Below are positions 25,105 through 35,405 of a stretch of DNA of 64,000 nt, one piece after another; the stretch's first letter is position 1; each line of letters begins with the position of its first letter. The notes under the pieces were generated by a model that did no database searches, had not been told where the DNA came from, and saw only the letters and a program-made list of their open reading frames with translations. Source of the stretch: Augochlora pura (lineage: Eukaryota > Arthropoda > Insecta > Hymenoptera > Halictidae); assembly GCF_028453695.1 (NCBI RefSeq), contig NC_135774.1, positions 16,988,001 through 17,052,000 of the forward strand, given 5' to 3'. The translations under genes were made by a program, and so were the position numbers.

Positions 25105-26390
25105 TTTTTTTCTGGTGGTAGTTCGTTTGTAAGTCTTTTTGTAACTCTGTATATTTTCTTTTTTACGCTTCTTTTTGGTAAGTTAGCGTAGATTCTTATC
25201 AGCATTGCAATTAGTGCTGGTATATCTTGAGTATATTCGAGCGCTATTTTAGTGGGATATGTAGATCCAAATGCCTTCCCTAAGAAGCTGTATAGTTGGG
25301 AGATATTTAATGGGAAATTTTCTTGTGGGTCGTGTATTATGTTTTTTGCTGGTTTGAGCATATCCTCAATTTTTTTTTCCGAGTAGTTTTTTATTGTTTT
25401 ACGTTTGACTTTGCTTTTTTCTTTGGTGGGTATTTGGGTAGCTGTCGGGATTTTGAAATCGTTGGTATTTTTAATGTGCACGGAACTTACCGTTGACGTT
25501 GAGAGATCTCGTTTATTACCTGTATTTGTATCCGTAATTTGTTGTGGCAGTTCAGTCGGTTCTAACAGCGGTTCCTGAGTCGGGATGCCTTCGCTTAGGT
25601 CTTTGGTTATTGTCTCCGTCTCAATGTGTTCATCTTCTGTGTCGCTGTACTGTGAGTCTGTACTTCTTGTGGTAGATTCGTCATTCTTCGGGTATACTTT
25701 TGCTACGTGTCCTTCTTGATTAAATCGGAAACAATTTAATTTGTCCCTGGTGGCGTTTATTCCATATTGTCTTTTGTCGTGGATAACAGTGAATGACTCA
25801 GGAATTTTTCCTGTATCTTCTGGGTTTACATACACTTGTCTCTCGAAACTTAAAACGTGTGTGTAGCACGGTTCTTGGAGACCTGCTCTTAGGAATGATA
25901 TTTTTGATGTCATTCTGACGTTGTTTTGTTTGAAAAACTTTTCAATAATTTCATGTGGGATCGTTGGTGATACATTCGATAATATGATACGTTGAGATGG
26001 TGTAATTAGAGGTTTTATTTCCACCTGGGTATTGTTGATGGTGATTCTTGGTTGCTTGTTTATGAGTTCTGTGACAGTGTTTTTCGAGTCTAGGTAGATA
26101 CATATTCTATTATTTGAGATCGCTGAGATAAATCGAATAGCGTTAGGGTTTATTATTTTTCCTATTGCGGTTGCATATTCTTTAACTGGTGTTCCCTCAA
26201 TTGATTCTATGGTTATGGCTTGGTCTCTCTTTGGAAAGCTGTTATTGGTGGCCATTGAAGCGTATGATTTTCGATCGATTTTTGATTCTGGATCCGGTTG
26301 GGTTTCTTGGAGTTTTTGTGTTTGCGAGTTGGAGGGGTGATCCCTGTACTCAGAAATCATCTCCTCTGGATGGTTACTACCACCACTCAT
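25080..26390 (-). CDS. Gag-like ORF1 of Jockey-type retrotransposon, zinc knuckle damaged
   Basis: This is the longest open frame in the window, about 436 codons from the ATG at 26390; the frame continues four codons further up to a TTG. The protein would be a nucleic-acid-binding ORF1 (Gag) of a non-LTR element. The middle shows the RRM-like block ISNNRICIYLDSKNTVTELI ... IILSNVSPTIPHEIIEKFFK. At about residues 220-233 from the ATG comes the zinc-knuckle position LNCFRFNQEGHVAKVYP. The usual CX2CX4HX4C there has become C-F-H-Y: two of the four metal ligands are replaced, so zinc binding is probably lost even though the frame is intact. A Glu/Thr/Pro-rich linker (about 235-310) and a basic C-terminus (IYRVTKRLTNELPPEKKCKI) follow. 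An open frame this long with broken ligands suggests fairly recent decay. Confidence 0.8.
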   Translation of the reverse strand: MSGGSNHPEEMISEYRDHPSNSQTQKLQETQPDPESKIDRKSYASMATNNSFPKRDQAITIESIEGTPVKEYATAIGKIINPNAIRFISAISNNRICIYLDSKNTVTELINKQPRITINNTQVEIKPLITPSQRIILSNVSPTIPHEIIEKFFKQNNVRMTSKISFLRAGLQEPCYTHVLSFERQVYVNPEDTGKIPESFTVIHDKRQYGINATRDKLNCFRFNQEGHVAKVYPKNDESTTRSTDSQYSDTEDEHIETETITKDLSEGIPTQEPLLEPTELPQQITDTNTGNKRDLSTSTVSSVHIKNTNDFKIPTATQIPTKEKSKVKRKTIKNYSEKKIEDMLKPAKNIIHDPQENFPLNISQLYSFLGKAFGSTYPTKIALEYTQDIPALIAMLIRIYANLPKRSVKKKIYRVTKRLTNELPPEKKCKIKINL

Positions 26391-26529
26391 CGGTTTGCAC
26401 AATATTTTTCAAGTAAAGGCACTCATTAACATACACTTAGTAACGGCAATTGTCTACTATGAATTTGCTTGGGCACTCGCACACTGTAAACAGATACGTC
26501 CTATCGGTACGAGTACTCGACACTGAATG

Positions 26530-26743
26530 AAAAATAACCCTTGTGTGTGCTATCATTTTGTCTCTGTCTACTTGTATGTTTCCATTCTTCCTAAGAGGAT
26601 ATCTCGTAGAAATTCCAATATAGATAATGTTTACATATCAGTAGGAAGTAGTCTTTCTGCATCATTGGCACATTTCCTGTACCATAATTAGAACGCGACA
26701 AATTAAAGATAGCACGCGTGTGCTATCTTTTTCTCTGGGAGTA
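26530..26743. repeat. Right inverted repeat of the Tc3-like element
   Basis: Inverted partner of 24006-24192. It includes about 60 extra bases between the outer and inner conserved blocks compared with the left arm. The inner block TGTGCTATCATTTTGTC lies at about 26546-26562. Confidence 0.85.
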
Positions 26744-26899
26744 TAGGATACGTAGCTTTATAGAAATTCATTTAATTCCTGAATAATTTTCTTGAGTTCA
26801 AAAGAATGCAACAGCAGTGTTTTCATTGTTTTCATAATGAAAATAATAATTAAAATAATTCACATAATTACTTAAAATTTTATAAACCACTCTCTCTTT

Positions 26900-27024
26900 A
26901 TTACATTTTTCGTTAATAACTCGAAACAAAACCGTGAATTGAATTTTCGCAAAGAAAAAGGTTACTTCAAATGACCACAGGAACCCCTCGTTTCCCGATT
27001 GCGAGTGATTTTTTAAACACCCTG
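26900..27024 (-). mobile_element. CAGGGTGTTTA-family terminal fragment
   Basis: On the minus strand it begins, after TA, with CAGGGTGTTTAAAAAATCAC and contains GAGGGGTTCCTGTGGTCATT, AAGTAACCTTTTTCTTTGCG and GAGTTATTAACGAA in the same order as at 19893-20035. Only one end was found. Confidence 0.65.
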
Positions 27025-27026
27025 TA

Positions 27027-28057
27027 CACCCGACTTTCGGCTATAATGCTCTGTCCAAGCAGAAGTCGCAGCATTCACTGTTAACCTAATTCTCGTCGTC
27101 ATAAATTCAGCCCGAACTGACTTCCAAATGATTGATCCGGTTTAAACACTCCATAATGCTATAAAATCTTCTATTACGACGAATCCGTTCCGTTCGAAGA
27201 ACTTTATCCGGCGAATGTTTTATCCCGAAAACGGTGTTAGGTTTATCGCTGTATTCGTTTAATACCGAAAACTTCGAGACCCTCCTGGCCCTCCTTTCGG
27301 TCGAGTTTCTGCTCGCCAATGGTATATGTGACTTTGTCGAGGTTTATGACAGATAAGACATCCTTTCTGCTCTCGAATCTCCGCTTTCCAAACGTCCCTC
27401 GATACTATCTCCGATTCTGGTATTTGTTCTCTGATTTATCGAGGCTCTTTTTCTGCCGATCGCCTTTACGTATTCCACGCACGCCGAAAAAGTATCTCTT
27501 TTAAACCCCAAAGGATATGTTAAGACCGGAGGCTGGATGTTCTATGGGCGACTTAAAAAGAACATTTCGCGATACTCGCGCGTCTCCTTTATCGATCCAC
27601 TGATTGGATTTCTATGAGCGCGAAACATGCCGACTCGATCAAATCAATACACACGGTACGATCGAACGAACTCGTGTTCGAACGGTTTCGTGAAATTCGT
27701 GTGATGGTGCGCGCCACTGAATGCTTTTGTGCACTTTAAAGCGAATTCCCCCTCGAGCGGCACGAGCGCGCCGAATCTTGTGGCAAATCTCCGCTAACCC
27801 GCTTTCAATTCGCAATTATGCGTCAAACTTTGACTTCTCCCTTCCACCGCGGCGAAACAAGGTCAATTAATCATCGTGAAACATTTATCGGCATCGAGAC
27901 TGCGATAAAGATCGAGGTGTTAAGGACACTCTAACATTTTAACCTCGAGCGGATCAATTCGCCTCTTTTCAATTCAAAGAGCCTTTTTCTTTGCGAACTT
28001 TCTTGATAAAGATTCATCCGAACGCTCGTATGTTTGCCAAAGTTATAGCACCGAATA
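27027..28057. other. Non-coding, CpG-richer stretch
   Basis: Base composition is closer to balanced than in the neighbouring DNA and CpG is frequent (27100-27900). Short frames on both strands (for example 27107-27319 minus, 27319-27504 plus) are not recognisable. It could be a regulatory or promoter-proximal region, but I see no defined element. Confidence 0.4.
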
Positions 28058-28061
28058 TTAA

Positions 28062-28305
28062 CCCCTTGCCGTATTTTGACGAGTCTGGCTCGTCATACAG
28101 ATCTCTATTAATATCTTGTTAAATATAAATGTTATTCCGTTCATTTAAGCCAGAATAAAAGCTTGTTCTCTTGTCACCGGTATTTATCCATTTAACTAAA
28201 TGTAGACGAACGCAATAAATATATTTCCTTTTCCTTCTAAGAAATTATTACAGTAGAAGAAAGTGCTCATTCTTGTAACTATGAAGAAAATAGCACGGAA
28301 AGGGG
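28062..28305. mobile_element. TTAA-flanked MITE, 244 bp (family A, hairpin at left end)
   Basis: TTAA lies at 28058-28061 and 28306-28309. The left end is CCCCTTGCCGTATTTTGACG; the right end, on the minus strand, is CCCCTTTCCGTGCTATTTTC. The palindrome TGACGAGTCTGGCTCGTCA lies at 28078-28096. Its length equals that of the 11929 copy and its reverse complement aligns well with the 8406 copy (for example AATAATTTCT, AATAACATT). This copy has the most complete TGAC...GTCA arms of the three. Confidence 0.9.
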
Positions 28306-28309
28306 TTAA

Positions 28310-29663
28310 AGACGCTTGTCTCGAAATTTAATTTTTTAAAAATTGATTATTGCAGAGTGATTTATAAACTGTTAACGATCATCCTTGTCGGTGAAAGTAT
28401 CTGTCAAGCAAAATGTTTTGTAACTTCTACAATATTTGTCCAATGAGTGGCAGTAGGTTGAACAATAATTTTAAAGAGTATTTTAAAAGTGTAGTAATAT
28501 TTTTAATAGAATGTCCCTAATTATTAATCCTGTTTCTACAATCTTTAAAAAGTATTCGATCGATTTTTAAAAGCACGATAACTTTTTTAAATTGAATTTA
28601 CTGGCTTGAATATTTTTTTAAATATTAAGTTTATTGTACAGTGACTAAAATATCTCTTTTTAAATTCCGCTTTCTTATTTGGAATAACAAAAAAAGAATA
28701 AATAAAAAATTTCTGTTTCTGAAACTTTTTAATCTGAACCTGGCATAAATACTTTAAAAAATGCGTTATGCATTATGTATTTATACCGGAAGTTGTACAT
28801 TAAAAAAACATCCTACGAAACGGTTAAAGGTTAAAGCCTGTTGAACTATGAAAGCTGCTATATTCGACCAGTATTCCATATAAAAAAAAAAGAGCCGGAA
28901 ACATCGAATAAGATTTTATCAGTTGACATCTGGTTTGCGAGAAAATCGAATATGAAAAATTTTGTTATGAGTCACGTCTATTTGGTCAGCTCCCAATACG
29001 AATGGTATAATCAAATTTTGCATGTGAAAATAAGAAAAAAGTATGGAATGAAATTTTTGCCGTTGCAAATCTCGTTTCCCAGAAAATCCAATTCTGTCTA
29101 GCGAATCTATTTGAATTCGACTATATTTAAACTTTTCTCTTTTTGAAATGAGATATAATTCATCCGAGCTTTATTTTACGTTTTCGATTCTTTCTTCACT
29201 CATAAAATCACTTCCCATCAGTTTGTATCCATAATTTTTGACACTCGCTGTATTATGACGCGTTTCTTAAAAGAAAAGGTATGGAATATATTGACAGTTA
29301 TAATGACTGTCTATCTCACGCGCATGTCATCGGTCCCGAGTGATTAGGGTGAGGTGGACAGCTTTTATGATCGGCAGTGAATTATGTCATTCTTATTTTT
29401 CACTGCTATTTTCGTTTCCAACACTTCACTCTGCTTAGATATGACAAACATAAAATATATAATCTCTTGCAATATTTGAACCATTACACTTGTCAGTCAC
29501 ATTTTAAATAAAATAAAATAAATTTACTTTAGATACAGACAATTTCGATTCAACGAAAATTGTTATGTAAATGGCGCTTTAAACCAGAATACAAAAGATT
29601 GAACCAAATAATTGGGCAAATTTTGTAATTGTATTTTTTATGTAAAGTAAGGGAACAGTATTA
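28310..29663. other. Non-coding stretch
   Basis: AT-rich. An 86-codon plus-strand frame (28841-29101) has no recognisable motif. Confidence 0.5.
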
Positions 29664-29665
29664 TA

Positions 29666-30262
29666 CAGGGTATCCCAGTTTTTAAGGTTCAAATTTTGTC
29701 AGTGTATTCTATGGCACAAAGTAAGAAAAAAATATTATGTAAACATAGGTCATATAGAGCTCTGTTAAGAATTTGTAACAAAAATTCAAAAGAGGGATAC
29801 TAATCAACTTGCTGTTACTTAGATCAACAATATTGTGTTTTTCAGTGTGTTTATATAAGCTATGTTTACTAACCGAGGTCATCAAACATTTAAATGAATT
29901 TTCGCTAGTAATAGCTGTTAGTGTAAAGGATTCGAAGGATCGCGGCAGGGTACCGTGGCTGGTTTTGGGTGCAGTTTATGATTACGGTGCAGACGTGACT
30001 TCAGGCTATTTTTCAGATTTAGCGAAACTTTCTGTTTTAATGAGATTTGTTGGATTTAGTATTTTAGCTAAAGGTCCCAATAGTTGACGTACCCTAAAAC
30101 CAAGCCAAGTGCGGACCGTTAAGGGTCTTAGGTAAGCAACGAATTTTTGTTATAACTTCTTAATAAAGCCCTATATGACCTATGTTTACATAACATTTTT
30201 TTCTTACTTTGTGCCATAGAATACACTGACAAAGTTTGAACCTTAAAAACTGAAACATCCTG
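29666..30262. mobile_element. Foldback MITE, ~597 bp with ~125-bp inverted repeats
   Basis: The left arm (29666-29788) and right arm (about 30138-30262) are inverted copies. Ends are CAGGGTATCCCAGTTTTTAA and, from the right on the minus strand, CAGGATGTTTCAGTTTTTAA; both abut TA. Inner shared blocks include TCTATGGCACAAAGTAAGAA and AAACATAGGTCATAT. The ~350-bp centre holds a 92-codon frame (29809-30087) without recognised family. Architecture and size parallel the element at 21489-22093, though the arm sequences differ. Confidence 0.82.
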
Positions 30263-30264
30263 TA

Positions 30265-30943
30265 TATCTCATAAGCGCAAGCTGAAAACCATTTCCTTAA
30301 TATTACACTAATTTTACAGTTTTTTTGTTACTTGTTTTATTTCGCCAAATGCAATATTCAGAATGGCAATACTAATCGCATTACACCAGTAGATTACGAT
30401 CGCTTAACTGCGCACGAGCTGCGCGTTATTTTCTTCCTTTAACCGTGGTTATAGCTCTAATGCGATTATACAGATTAGTGAACTCGACCTTACGATTGTT
30501 TCATTGGTTGATTGCTTGCTTCCATCTTACTTCCACTCACTGGCTCATCACCATTCCCTCAACGCATTGTTGACTAGATTGAAACGAGACCTGTCTTATA
30601 CCAGCTGGTTCTATGGCATTGCCGAAGATTATTACGGCAACTCGGAATCTTGATATAATTCTAACAAGGTCAATGGAATGCAACTACGGTAAGTGATTAC
30701 CTTAATGTAATTGCGTTCGATTGAACCACGTGAAAAGCTGTTAAAAGCATAAGCGCATTTAAAAATTTACAAGCGTACTGAGTGCTTTTCAATTAGCAGT
30801 ATTTATTGCTTATATTTATATTTCTACTTTATTTATACTCATTTATATTTCAATTGTGACAAAAACTGAAAGAGAGTTAGTAGAAACAATAAAAGGAAAA
30901 CGAATAACTTCATCAAATACATAAATAAGATCAAATTAATGAG
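30265..30943. other. Non-coding stretch
   Basis: No gene recognised. A good splice-donor-like sequence (ACG|GTAAGTGATT) occurs near 30689 without other support. Confidence 0.45.
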
Positions 30944-30945
30944 TA

Positions 30946-31223
30946 AAGGGTGTCCCAAAAGTATTTTAGAAATATTTTTCTTTAGATCATTAATGAAAAA
31001 CAGTGACCAATAAGAAGCGGCCAAGTCAACAAGCAGACGAAGTCCAGTTTCGTTGATTGGCTCGACCGCATCGCGTCAGCTAATTTCGTCTCTCATTAGC
31101 CACTGTTTTTCGTTAATAAATCGTAAACAAAGTCACAGATTGCATTTGGGTTAAGGAAAAAGATACTTCAAATGACCTCAAGAACCCCTCATTTCCGGTT
31201 TGTGAGTGTCTTTTGAAACACTC
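30946..31223. mobile_element. Small inverted-repeat element related to the CAGGGTGT family
   Basis: Left end AAGGGTGTCCCAAAAGTATT, right end on the minus strand AGAGTGTTTCAAAAGACACT, both next to TA. Further in, TTAATGAAAAACAGTGACCA on the left pairs with TTAACGAAAAACAGTGGCTA on the right. The right half carries the blocks GAGGGGTTCTTGAGGTCATT and AAGTATCTTTTTCCTT seen in the fragments at 19893 and 27024. This is the only copy of the family here with both ends. Confidence 0.7.
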
Positions 31224-31225
31224 TT

Positions 31226-31839
31226 ATATTAACATAATACGTCATAGTAGTCGATAAAAATCAAGTGGTTTGGGTGACAATAAATAAATATGGAAAACAA
31301 CAAATGTTACTTACAAAGAAAGAAATAAAATTAACGTTTCCGTAGTTTCTCTATCTCGTAATCGACGCGCAATATTTCTACTTTGAATAAATAACAACAA
31401 GTTCAGTAACGAGCGTTTCAGATGCAAGCAATAGCCTGAACAAGCGTCTGCCGTATTTCATTTTCGCTACCCAATAAATAATACAAAAACAAATCCGTTT
31501 CCGTACCACTTTGCAAGCGTCGTATAAAAACCTGTCGATACTGAAAACTCGTATGTAAAGCGGATTAAACACGGTTTATGAATTCAATGGAAATGTAATA
31601 AACAAAACATCTGATGGCTCGCGGAGCCAAGAGATATAAAAGCTGATCCCTGGTTTATATCAATTTCCATAATTCGAGGGCACGTGTCATAAACCGCGGG
31701 ACGGGCGCTCGAAATGATTCTTTTGTGCTTTAGATAGTTGCCGGTGCGTGGATTACACTGAGAATAAAAAGGACCTCAAATGTGCCGCGCTTTGAAAACG
31801 GCATGTCAAACGAGTGTATGCGTAATGAAAATTCAACGT
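31226..31839. other. Non-coding stretch
   Basis: No coding region or repeat recognised. Confidence 0.5.
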
Positions 31840-31870
31840 TTAACACATTGACTGCCGCGTCAACTACATC
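31840..31870 (+). mobile_element. Solo terminus of a TTAA-type element (family E)
   Basis: TTAACACATTGACTGCCGCG starts at the TTAA of 31840-31843 and contains the palindrome TTGAC-TGCCGC-GTCAA (31848-31863). A related end, TTAACACGTTGACTGCC on the minus strand, is at 42104-42120. I found no partner end downstream. Confidence 0.4.
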
Positions 31871-34800
31871 AAACGTATCATAAAATTAAAGCACTGTATT
31901 CGATCAAAGTGAAATAGGAAAGTTTAGTTGTACAGCATCAGTTATTTTTAAAACATTATCGCGATTTTCATATCCCGATAAAATTAAGAAGACATAACAG
32001 ATTAACGTAAAAAGTATTTTTAAATTTGAACATAATAACTGCGAGCATAGATTGTTTATTTACTTACATGAATTTATTTATAAAATAGCAAAAAATTTAA
32101 AAAATAATTACGTTCAATTTAAAAATACGCACGAAAATTGTGTAAGTGCACGAGAGCTCTGCCACTCCTAGGTTGCAATTCAGTTAGCTTATGGACAAGG
32201 AATTCTCTACAAAATGTGCCTCTACCTGAAGAAGCTTTATTTCACTTATTCAATTTACTTTTGCCTATGCCGAGAGTCCTTGGAGTTTTCGACCGTGGCA
32301 TGCTTTCTGCAGAATCTACTACTTTAACGTAATATAGTTTTGAATCAAATGTGTTCATTCTTGCTTTATTCTTTCAGCCGTGACAGACGCTTGAAAGTGA
32401 AAGAATTGTCGCCAAGCTTGCAATCGTAATGTACGTTTGAATTATGCAACGATGGTTCGTTGGATAAAATTCTCTTATTTGTACTGCGATACAATAGACG
32501 TGTAAAGTATAAAACTGACCTGCCATTTTTACGAACATTTATCATTTTTTGCTGGCAAACATCCGTAACGGTGTCGTTTCATTAAACACACGTCGCATGG
32601 ATAATTTACCGATAACATTTAATAAAATGTAATTTTACAGAAAGAAAGAAATATAATCTAATCTATATTCCGCAAAATTAACTCGAACAATTTTTATTTT
32701 GCAGAAAGATCCGCAGTCTAATTATAAAATATTATATTTAACGTACGGGAAATGATTAAAAAATGGATGAATTTCCTATTCGTTTTATTTTTCATAAAGA
32801 TCTGCAACTCGCTGATGAACCCTCTGCACATACATAAAATACGCAATATTATTTTTATAATAAAAAACATCCAATGAATATGGATAGCAAGGCGTTTTAA
32901 AGTGGATGCATTTTTCTTCATTTGAAAAAAGTATAAATGTTGAATGAAATTGTTGATTTAAATCCCTCGTGAAGGTATACAGGATATTAGGATCGCTCTA
33001 CATATAACTAGTGAAGCGTAATTCAAACATTACCGAGAAAAACGTTAGAAAGGGGAAATAAACATCTATTCTCGTGCGATTTCAAAGAGAATGACTTTCT
33101 TGTGACAGGCGGAGAACAGTCTTTGCTGTATTCGCAGCTGTATAGAAAGAGCATGAGATATTCAGACCATTAATTAAGACAGTGCTAGACAAAAGTAACT
33201 TCGGAAAGGATTCGCGCGATGTTTGATCTTTTGTTCCAGCGATAAAACTTAAGCTTAGCGTTACCTCTGTGCACCGAATCTTATTATAAATAATTCTCTT
33301 GCCTTTCATGCTGTTTCTTAGAGCATCGTGCGTTAGCGAATATTTATTGAGAAAACTACCACTCCAATGGTACAGTTTCATGGGAAAAAAATAAATTTGA
33401 TACCTTGAAATGAAATATCTTCTTGTTACATATTTTATTATCGAGACAACGGGAACGAATTGTAACCATTGCACGAAATTCAATTAACTCGTTTATTTAT
33501 TCTCCACGTGAACGCGTGTTGCGCATATGTCTACACTGTGTATCTAAAGTTTCTCTTTTCCAGCAATAAAACAACGTGTTAAAAAATTATACGAGTTTTC
33601 AATAGAATTTTGCAGGCTAATCAATTTTTAATATGTATAGCTGCTTGTGAGACACTTAATGACGCGTGTCCGATACATGCTTTGTTTTTACTACTTGCCA
33701 TAGGAAGCAATAGAAAGTTTAAGAATAAATGCTTTACTGTATTTAATGTTATAAATCATTATGGGATTTACGACTAGACCGATTAAAGTTTGATTAAAAT
33801 CTGTATAAAATTTGATTCAAGTTTTCATTGGTATTTTATATGCTATAATCGAATTTATATTTGCAGTCTAAGAACAACATTCTCAAATGTTTAATTACGA
33901 ATGAAATCGGATTGTCATTTTAACGGGGAGCGCCCACGCGAGCCGTATTGAATATCAAAGTTATTTTCTTCGTGCAATGTGGCTCGGTTTTACCCATCAA
34001 AGGTATGTTTTCTGTTTGATTTCATCAGATCAATCTTATGCATATACCCTCGTTAAGTTAACTGCATGTATATGCATGCTGTTTGTTATCGTGTGGGTCA
34101 TGAATTATTGGCACGAGCGAAAGCAAGTATTTTTCATTCGAGCATTCAATTTGTGCGAAAGGAAGGCTTTATTTAATCTCCTTTAATTAAAACAGACAGA
34201 TACACTGATCATATTGGCGAACCAACGTATGGAATTACAATCTGCAGTTATTTTTATTGGCAACGGGAAACCAAATTGAATATTTTGGTCCATTTAATGC
34301 AGCATTTCCATAACAGTATTTCATAGTGGTATCACTGGTTTAGATTAATTAAAGTCCTTTCTAGTAAAGATATGAATTCTCATTTGAACTGTGCCAAATA
34401 TTTACAACGCTTCAACAGTGGCTTTGAAGTTCGATCACTTGTTAAAGCCGCGACATATTCAAAAGTGACTAACACTTCATTCGTCGCGGGTCACGCTCAA
34501 AGGAGAGGTCACGCAATTTTATTGTAAAGGGTTGATATTTTTGGAGGGCTTGCCTTTTTTTGCGAGGGCGCAACTCTTTGTAAGCGAGCCTCGCGCAGAA
34601 GTACATTGTGCAGTGTTACGTACATTTTAAAAAGCCCTGGTCCCAGGCTCTCGCGCAAAATCGCGCGTTGTCTCGGCTGTAGCTTGTAAAGATACGCGAC
34701 CAGGCACCAAGCCCGTTGTACGAGCTTCTAAGGCTATTATGCGCGGTTGCTCGTTAAAAAGTCACGGCAGCGAATCGGAGAATTCTTCTTTGAAATTTTC

Positions 34801-35307
34801 AAGCGGGCGAGCCCTTCGCGTGAGCTAATATTTGTTTTCCGAAATAGCCGTACCGCCGAATATAAAAATCCCGTGAGAACGCGGCACTGCTTACGGGTTT
34901 CATCGCAGTCGCGAACAATTTCTCGCTTTCCATTTAACATTTTTCCCACGGAGACATTCACGGCCTATAATTCATCTATTCTCGAGAAATAACCGTCCAG
35001 CCTGTGGTAATACGTCGGGGCGACATGGGTAACTTGACCCAAAATGTTGGCCAAGATACAATTTTTAAAGTATGTGCCAGCACAAAGCTGCTGCGGTAAA
35101 TATCCGATTTGGCAAATATTTGAGAAGAAAGTGAAGAAAACGTGGCAGATGTATTGGCGAAAAAGAAATTTTAAAGAAATAAAAGAAATTTCCCTTTTAT
35201 AAAATTAGCGTTATTTTCATTACACTATTAAATATACATGTATATTTAAATATGTTAAATATTAAATATGTATATAAGTATACATATATGTTAAATATTA
35301 CATATGT
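31871..35307. other. Non-coding stretch
   Basis: No recognisable gene. A 133-codon minus-strand frame (33082-33483) is featureless. A CpG-rich patch at about 34480-34990 holds mutually antisense frames. Two copies of the dispersed motif lie close together at 32687-32725 and 32779-32812. Confidence 0.5.
32687..32725 (-). repeat. Copy of dispersed ~35-bp motif (near consensus)
   Basis: On the minus strand: ATAATTAGACTGCGGATCTT followed by TCTGCAAAATAAAAATTG. This is the longest agreement with the consensus in the window. A weaker copy follows at 32779-32812. Confidence 0.55.
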
Positions 35308-35405
35308 ATATAATCTGCTTGTCACAGTTTCAGAAAATTAGGCTCGAAATAAATCGAAGAAATTATAAGAATTTCTTATCGGGTATTCAAATCTATTATT
35401 ACATT
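35308..35405 (-). mobile_element. Tc1-type terminal remnant, second copy
   Basis: The minus strand carries GATAAGAAATTCTTATAATT and ACTGTGACAAG in the same order as 19788-19877. The outermost CACTCCC part is not preserved here. Confidence 0.5.

Larger units (their letters stand above)
24587..26529 (-). mobile_element. Internally deleted Jockey-like non-LTR retrotransposon
   Basis: Read on the minus strand, the order is a ~140-bp 5' leader, a complete ORF1 (gag-like), the pre-RT segment of ORF2, the C-terminal zinc-finger of ORF2, a stop, and a short A-rich tail (AATAAAAAA at about 24587-24595). A normal Jockey-clade element is about 4-5 kb. Here the endonuclease domain and the whole reverse transcriptase are missing, in two separate deletions. 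The 5' edge (CATTCAGTGTCGAGTACTCG on the minus strand) is inferred from where the surrounding Tc3 arm stops matching its partner. I found no clear target-site duplication, consistent with the accompanying loss of Tc3 sequence. Confidence 0.75.
24006..26743 (-). mobile_element. Tc3-like DNA transposon carrying a nested non-LTR retrotransposon
   Basis: Long inverted repeats end at 24006 (CACTTCCAAGGAAAAAGATA) and 26743 (minus strand: TACTCCCAGAGAAAAAGATA), each bordered by TA (24004-24005 and 26744-26745), the Tc1/mariner target duplication. Just inside each end is the palindrome GATAGCACACGCGTGCTATC (left copy GATAACACACGCGTGCTATC). A second, related block (GACAAAATGATAGCACA) lies about 150-190 bp further in on both arms, an IR/DR arrangement. 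The minus-strand interior keeps the C-terminal part of a Tc3-type transposase. The N-terminal part is missing, and a Jockey-like retrotransposon lies between the remaining transposase piece and the right arm. A simple insertion would have kept both halves, so a deletion or gap-repair event must have accompanied it. Confidence 0.85.

Noticed and set aside
33082..33483. 133-codon minus-strand frame
   Set aside because: No domain or family motif and no flanking gene signals.
34737..34992. Mutually antisense 74- and 81-codon frames in a CpG-rich patch
   Set aside because: Few stop codons are expected on both strands at this base composition; neither peptide is recognisable.
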